Of a stretch of DNA of 64,000 bases, positions 58,353 to 64,000 are shown one piece after another. The stretch comes from Zantedeschia hybrid cultivar (taxonomy: Eukaryota > Streptophyta > Magnoliopsida > Alismatales > Araceae). The notes beneath the pieces are model-generated. The model was not told the origin of the DNA, ran no database searches, and saw only the letters and a program-made list of their open reading frames with translations. The number at the start of each line of letters is the position of its first letter. Position 1 is the stretch's first letter. The DNA lies in assembly GCA_030544215.1 (NCBI GenBank), contig JARZZO010000009.1:51641129-51705128 (forward strand), written 5' to 3'. The translations under genes and the position numbers were made by a program.

Positions 58353-60670
58353 TGTAAGGACTCAGGTTTCGGATCTGGTTATCGGGTCAGTTTCAGGGTC
58401 GGACTCTGCAGTTTGGGCCCTAACGGGGCTGGGACCCTGTTCTGTTTCGCGTCGAGCCTGCTCGACGCGGTTTAAACGGCGTCCGACGTGGCAGACGCGT
58501 TTTAGAATGTGCCACGTGGATGCCACGTGGGCTGGCCTTGGGTCGCGAGTGTACGGGCCAGTCGTGTCGTCTGAACGGCGTCCATGATGGGCGACGCGTT
58601 GCAAACTGCGACCCTGCGGTGTCAGAGTACGGTGCCGGTCTTGTCGTCTGAATGGCGTCATCCTTGGACGACGCGTTTCAGACTTCTGTCAGAATGGCCT
58701 GTAATGTCATCTGATAGGCGTCCGTACATCTCGACGCGGTTTACCTAGTTTCTGGTTACCCCGCGAGCCCTCCTTCCTTTCCCTCATTCTCACCCTCACA
58801 CTCTCTCTCCCCTCACCCTCTCCACCCTCCGACTCTCCCTACTCTTCCCCTTCCCTTTCCCCTTCTTCCTCTTCCACCTCTCCACCTCTCACCACTGCCA
58901 CCACCACTTTCTTCGCGGCGTTCCATTCTCCGGACGGCAGCCGACATCCCGGCGGAGTGGCGGCGTCCTCGGAGTACCAGGGGCGGTTTGCGGTGCGACA
59001 GTTTGGCGGCAGAGCCAGAAGGAGTTCAAGAATCGGTAGGGTGACGATTCCCTCAGTGTTTCATTTTAAAACCATGTTCTACCACTTTGAAGCATGCAAC
59101 GGGTCTATGGTTCTTGGGTAGAATAAGCATGTTTAGGAACTTTTCTTGATAAGGATGAGGGTTTCTGTGAATGTGGTTTAGTAATGATTAGCTTGCTCCT
59201 CTTCCTCCTCCGTTTGGTTTGATTTTGGGACTTTTGGGGGTGAAAAAGGGAGTCCTCGGGCTAGGAAACAGAACCAGGTTTCTGGGGTTAAAAGACGTCG
59301 TGCATGGACGACGCAATTTGGAATAGCGTCGGGCCACCATGACGCCTTTTAGGCAGAAATCACCTGATTAAGGTTTTCTGCAAAATTCCGGATTTTGGTG
59401 TGAACGGCGTCTGAGGACGCCGACGCGTTTTTAAAAGGCGGCTAACTGTGACGACGCCTTTTTAGGCCATATTCTGAGGCCGATAATTCATGAACCAGTT
59501 TAGGAGACTTGAATGGCGTCGTCCTTGGTCGACGCGATTCAAGCCAGAACCACATTAATCCATGCCAGTAAAATGTGTTTACACTGCTAGATAGATGGTT
59601 AAAAGCATGTTTTTAGTACACTCGATGTCGATGGACTCTTCATGACCGGATGACACTACGTTGTGTGTCATGCGACCGCGGACTTCTCACGTGACCGGAT
59701 CGCACCGTGCCGTGTTTTGTGTTACTGTGGACGTAGAGTGACAGTTGTAGCGTTTGACACCCTGTGTCGGTGCGGAGGGATACAGCGCTGACGGGAGCAG
59801 TGGCGGGGTGACGCCTAGTGAGAGAGGGTCACCTGGTGAACCCCGGGGTTAGCTAGCTTGTACCGGTGTCGGAGTAGTACCTTTGGAGTGTCACTCGTGC
59901 TGGGGGAAGGAGTAACCACCTGAGCCAGTTGGGCCAGAGTAGCCAGCGTGCTATCTGAGGGGTTGCTATTTGATCTCAGCGGGTCGGTGTTTGCTGGGGG
60001 AAGGAGTAACCGCCAAGGTAGCCAGCGTGCTATCCGAGGGGTTACTGTTTGGTCTCAGCGGGTCGTTGTTTCCCACTTTCGGAGACATAGTTGACGCGTT
60101 TTGCCGAGACGCGAGTTGTAGGCTCCTTGGTAGAATGATTCCTGTGATATGCATGTTATATTCCGAACACATGTGGTTTATATCAAGAATTAAGGGTAAT
60201 ATGTTACAGCTTTACTTACCTTGTTTACTTGCATCTTGGTAATTGCACTTGTGGGTGTGTGAGTGGGTAGTGGAGATCGAAGGATCCCTACTGAGTCTTT
60301 TCGTTGAGACTCACCCTTGCGGTTTTCAGGTGAGGACTGCAGGCAGACTTAGCGTGGAGTGTGCTGTTGTGAGCTGCGCGCCGTCAGCGGTTGTTCCGGG
60401 GTATGCCCCGACGTAGTTGTTCTTTTTATTTCTGACCTGTATGCTTAATTATTTCTCTTCTGTTGGAGTATGTAATTATTTGCTGAATCGAGTCGCATTG
60501 TAATAACTTTTAATTTCTGCACTTTCCTTTTAATTCAATGCGATGTGAATGTTTAGCTTAGTTTATTATTTATTTCCCAGACTTACTTAGATCCTGGTTT
60601 GGTTCCAAATTAATGATTCGGTACCCATTTAGTAATCGGATCCCCGATTATAGGGTAGCGGGTCGTTAGA
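58353..60670 (+). repeat. S5: gypsy-type solo LTR (2318 bp) in the copia D leader
   Basis: Starts TGTAAGGACTC and ends GGTCGTTAGA (terminal CA mutated to GA), flanked by TTTAT (58348-58352 and 60671-60675). Palindromes lie at 58447-58740 and 59290-59545. The GAGACTCACC and TTTTCAGGTGAGGA motifs are near 60305-60340. A ~90-bp tandem duplication with GGGGGAAGGAGTAACC and GTAGCCAGCGTGCTATC lies at about 59903-60065. Confidence 0.9.
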
Positions 60671-60990
60671 TTTATCTTGAATTATTTTCCACTATTTTTT
60701 GACAGACTGTATAACCTTCATGTATACAGAACGGAAGACTCCGACGGTCTTCTAGTGAGGATCAGAATCTCCAAGAATCACAGTATGACCTCGGGTAAAC
60801 ACATAGTATCATACCATTATCTTAGAGCAACCATCTCATGGTAATTGCAACTCCTTGCAATATTTATTTTGAAACAATTTCAAATGCAAATAAATTGTAA
60901 GAGAAAGCCTTATGGCCGAGTACAATATCAGAGGGAGATAGAATTACAATGGAATGGAGAGAGAGAGGCACACAAGTCTCATTAATTAAC
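60671..60990 (-). other. copia D leader with two retained RNA hairpins
   Basis: GTATGA and TCATAC (60783-60788 with 60809-60814) enclose a 20-nt loop of the copia A type (sense core ATGTGTTTACCCGAGG). GAAGAC with GTCTTC (60734-60739 with 60747-60752) enclose a 7-nt loop; A and B have GGAGAC with GTCTCC there, so both sides changed together. The other three constant-loop hairpins are missing through a deletion of roughly 650 bp relative to A. Confidence 0.65.
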
Positions 60991-62400
60991 ATTTAATTAA
61001 TGAACATCACATTCCAAAACAATCCACATAATCACACACCATCACATGATATGATATTTAACTAAGTGCATGTCCATGACCACCACAAATTTTAACCATT
61101 CACACATGATAGAGCACATCACATGAAGGCTAAAATTTTTGAAAATATAATAATTTTGGCTTTCTTAAAACCTGGGTACCAATCAAAATTTGATAATTTG
61201 AATTTTCAAAAATCTCATTTTCTAACATGCAATAAATCTAATTTAAAGCATTAAATATATCAACATGCGCATACAAAGCTAAAATTAAAATTCTAAAATA
61301 TTCCATGTAAAATTTAGAACATTTCTAAATTAATCAATCTAACACTTAGATTAATATTAATTCACATTAATAACAATTATTAATGTAAAACAATCTAACA
61401 TTTAGATAGAATTAAAAATTCCTAAATAACACTTATAAAGGAATTTTCAATTCATATTATTAACCCCTTAACAACTCCTTGTTAAAACTCCTTAATAAAA
61501 TCATATTTCTCAATAACAATTATTAAGAAATAATAATTAGAACATTTCTAATTAAAAATAGTCTAACATCTTAGACTTAATTTAATCCTTTTAATAACTT
61601 TTATTAAAAGATCAAATTTAAGTAGATTAGATCAATAAAACAATAATTAAGAAATTCTTGAGTAAACTAATTAATCATCTTAATAACTATTATTAAGATT
61701 TAATTAGTCCTTAATAACATTTATTAAGATTTATTACTCAAGAACTAATTAACTTAATTATAACAATTATAAAAAGTTAATTAATCACTTAACAACCATT
61801 ATTAAATGTCTCTAAATTATTAAAATAATTTCCTAACAACAATTGCTAAGAAATTATTAATATTAATCTAATCACTTAACTAAGAGCAAATAACAACATT
61901 TGTTATTTAATATTAAGGTCATAACTTAACAATTAATTAACAACACATGTTTATATTAACTTAAGATCACATCGTAAATATAAATTAACAATGGTTGTTA
62001 ATGATGATTTAAGATCATATCTTAAATTATCTCTCTAATTACTTAATTAAGAGGATTCAACAACAATGGTTAATAAACTAAGATCATATCTTAATAATTA
62101 ACCTCATTAAAAGATCACATCTTCTATATAAATCCCCTTTATTTAAGATCAAATCTCAAATATATTAAATTAACAAAAGTTGTTAATTAAATTAAGATCA
62201 CATCTTAAATAATTAATACCCCTTAATTTAAGATCAAATCTTAAATTATAATCCCCTTTATTAAGATCATATCTTAATAATTTGTAACAACATTTGTTGG
62301 TTAATAAATTGAGATCATATCTTAATAAATTAACCTATTATTAAGATCAAATCTTAATAAGTTCTTTACTAACTGGAAAAATAAGCTTAAAACAATTTTA
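60991..62400 (-). repeat. AT-rich chain of triloop hairpins (copia D leader)
   Basis: The longest such chain in the window. First half: stems such as CTTAATAA with TTATTAAG around CTA or CAT (61678-61735). Second half, about 61915-62370: about ten copies of TTAAGAT, 3-nt centre, ATCTTAA or close variants, for example 62192-62198 with 62202-62208, alternating with AACAACATTTGTT-type repeats. Confidence 0.7.
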
Positions 62401-62499
62401 AATTATTTAATTTTAATTTCCAGTTAAAAGGGGTGGGGGTTTATCTTTAAATAAGGGGTTAAAGGGTTGATTGGGGTTTTATTGGGCTAGGGTTAAAGG

Positions 62500-62950
62500 G
62501 TTAAATGGGCCTAGCCCATAAAAACCAGAAAAAGGCTCGATCTGGTCCGGCCTGGCTCGGGCGACCTGGCGCGCCCGGGCCAGGCCCAGGCCGCCAGGCC
62601 GAACCGGCTTGGGGCCGGCCGGTCCAGGCGCCCAGCGCCTGGTTCGGCCGGTACCCCTTCATTTACGATTTTTGGCCCCTGTTTGAAGCTGGTTTTAGGC
62701 GCCGCCGCCGGCAGCGATGGTGGCCGGAATCCGCAGGGGAAAGTCACCCCTTCCATTTCCCCCGCCGGTGGTGGCCAGTCGGCGACTCCTTCGCCGCCGG
62801 AGAACCTCCAAAGATGGAGATTTGTGCAGTTTCGCATACTTCAGCTTTTCCACAATCCTTTTCAACTCTTGAAAATTATGGGAAGAAAAACTCCACCGGC
62901 CGCCATAGAAATTTTCCGGGGATGGTGAGGGGTAGCTGGTCATACCAGCA
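62500..62950 (-). other. GC-rich island in the copia D leader
   Basis: GC block with GGCGCGCCCGGGCC and GGCCGGCCGG. Overlapping frames on both strands have no domain and are rejected as genes. Confidence 0.55.
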
Positions 62951-63129
62951 AACCCACAGAGATGGTCCAACCATCGTTAATCCCCTTTTTAAAGCCCACA
63001 AATCCGGTTCTTCATCTATATAAAAAACGCGATGAAACCTTTAAAATATTCGTTTTTCGCACGAATTTATGCATGAAATAATTTAGAATAATAATTTTAT
63101 CGTTCCGGAGTGGATCAGAGCGGAACCTG

Positions 63130-63141
63130 GCTCTGATACCA
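63130..63141 (-). other. primer-binding site of copia D
   Basis: TGGTATCAGAGC on the minus strand, one base from the LTR start at 63143. Confidence 0.9.
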
Positions 63142-63142
63142 C

Positions 63143-64000
63143 TGTTGGGATCCGGGCTGGACGCGAAGAACGCAGCGGAAACGAAGAACAAAATTAATCC
63201 CGCCCGATGCCCGCTGATTCAATTCGGAACGAAAAACGTTAACCGAAAAACCGGGTTGGAATCTCATTACCATGCGCGAATTCGAATCTGCTTCCGTCTC
63301 GGTTCCGTCGAGGCGATGCCGCGAGCCGCACAAGCGTCTGGCCTCTAGCGGTATCCACGCGATCCTTTGCGGTGGTTCGTCCTCGATCCCTCATCAGTAT
63401 CAGCTCGCTCGCTGAAGATCTGTCACCACAACGATTGCGGAAATCCCACCGACGGGAATTCCCGACTTTCGGGAATCACACGCGGCGGAGACGAAAACTG
63501 TCTCGACGCCTCGAACAGGACGCCCAGAGGAGGAGAGAGAAAGGAGGGATAACGGCCAGCAAGGAAAATCCTGGAGCTTGGCCCAGGGTTTCTCAACAGC
63601 GCGTATATATATTAAGTCGGCACGACTTTTCACAAAAGTCCCCGTGTTAATATAAATCCCACCTATGTACTACCGACTGAGATTCTTATTGCGTGTGACC
63701 CTCTAGGCCCATTTACCAGTCCGATTTTCAGCCCGTTAAGTCCAATAACTAGTTATTGACTTATTGTAATTAATTAATATCTAGATATTAACTAATTACT
63801 CAACCGAATTATCATCGCATGTAGATTCGGTCGGACTTCCGATCAAGTTGGGTGCCAAGCAACACCGCATGATCCCGGAAGGTAATGGGGTTCAGCAACC
63901 CACTCATGGAACCTGTCCGTCCACAGTTACCACGTGGCTATAATCCTTCGTTCGCACAATGCTCTCGAGTTAACCTAGGGTATGGTCAACTGTCAAACCC
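63143..64000 (-). repeat. Copia D 5' LTR, part inside the window
   Basis: Starts TGTTGGGATCCGGGC and matches 53919-54770 closely by eye. The remaining ~725 bp, then the rest of the copia C LTR, are expected beyond the window edge. Confidence 0.88.

Larger units (their letters stand above)
53919..64000 (-). mobile_element. Copia D: Ty1/copia element inserted in the copia C LTR, running off the window
   Basis: 3' LTR (53919-55502), PPT, decayed pol, remnant gag, leader with solo LTR S5, PBS and 858 bp of the 5' LTR, all on the minus strand. Without S5 it would be about 8.5 kb. It is the same subfamily as C and younger than it, because it interrupts C. Confidence 0.87.

Overview
This is a stretch of plant nuclear DNA, almost certainly from a flowering plant with a large, repeat-rich genome. 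It consists almost wholly of transposable elements nested in one another. I found no intact host gene and no tRNA, rRNA or CRISPR. Evidence for a plant: TNT1-94-like Ty1/copia polyproteins, primer-binding sites complementary to plant initiator tRNA-Met (TGGTATCAGAGC), Ty3/gypsy LTRs of plant type, and a PIF/Harbinger transposase with its Myb/SANT-like partner. All boundaries and percentages were read by eye.

Layout. (1) 1-5507: 3' part of a + strand copia element ('Copia-1'); its 3' LTR is broken by a truncated gypsy-type LTR (S1). (2) 5508-6357: unassigned. (3) 6358-6596 and 30178-30735: two halves of a ~73-bp minisatellite, split by a 23.6-kb nest. (4) 6597-30177: copia 'A' (+), carrying solo LTR S2 in its leader and, in its 3' LTR, a complete copia 'B' (-, 16960-28799). 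B in turn carries a 2.5-kb gypsy-type solo LTR (G1) in its 5' LTR. (5) 30736-34495: decayed Ty3/gypsy pol (-). (6) 34496-38400: AT-rich DNA and a ~64-bp minisatellite split by solo LTR S3. (7) 38973-42480: decayed PIF/Harbinger gene pair (-). (8) 44333 onward: copia 'C' (-), whose 5' LTR is hit by solo LTR S4 and by copia 'D' (-, 53919 to beyond the window). D carries solo LTR S5.

Target-site duplications support the nest: ATAGG for B, TATAC for S2, TGCGA for S3, GTCTG for S4, TTTAT for S5, TCAAG/CCAAG for G1, GGGAT/GGGGT for A. Every coding region is broken by stops, frameshifts or deletions.

The most interesting signal is in the untranslated leaders of the copia elements. A and B each carry four hairpins at nearly identical spacing (about 97, 80 and 109 nt). 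The stems differ from hairpin to hairpin but remain paired, while the loop is nearly constant within an element and differs between A and B. D keeps one of them. A fifth hairpin next to them shows a compensatory G-C to A-T change. Upstream, the AT-rich part of each leader is a chain of hairpins with 3-nt loops and stems up to 17 bp. Together they look like a structured retrotransposon RNA leader that I cannot match to a described motif. Second, the S1-S5 LTR family is packed with GGCGTC/GACGCC palindromes up to 65 nt long. Third, C and D share the same loss of the reverse transcriptase YVDD active site (YDNN), which suggests a defective lineage mobilised in trans.
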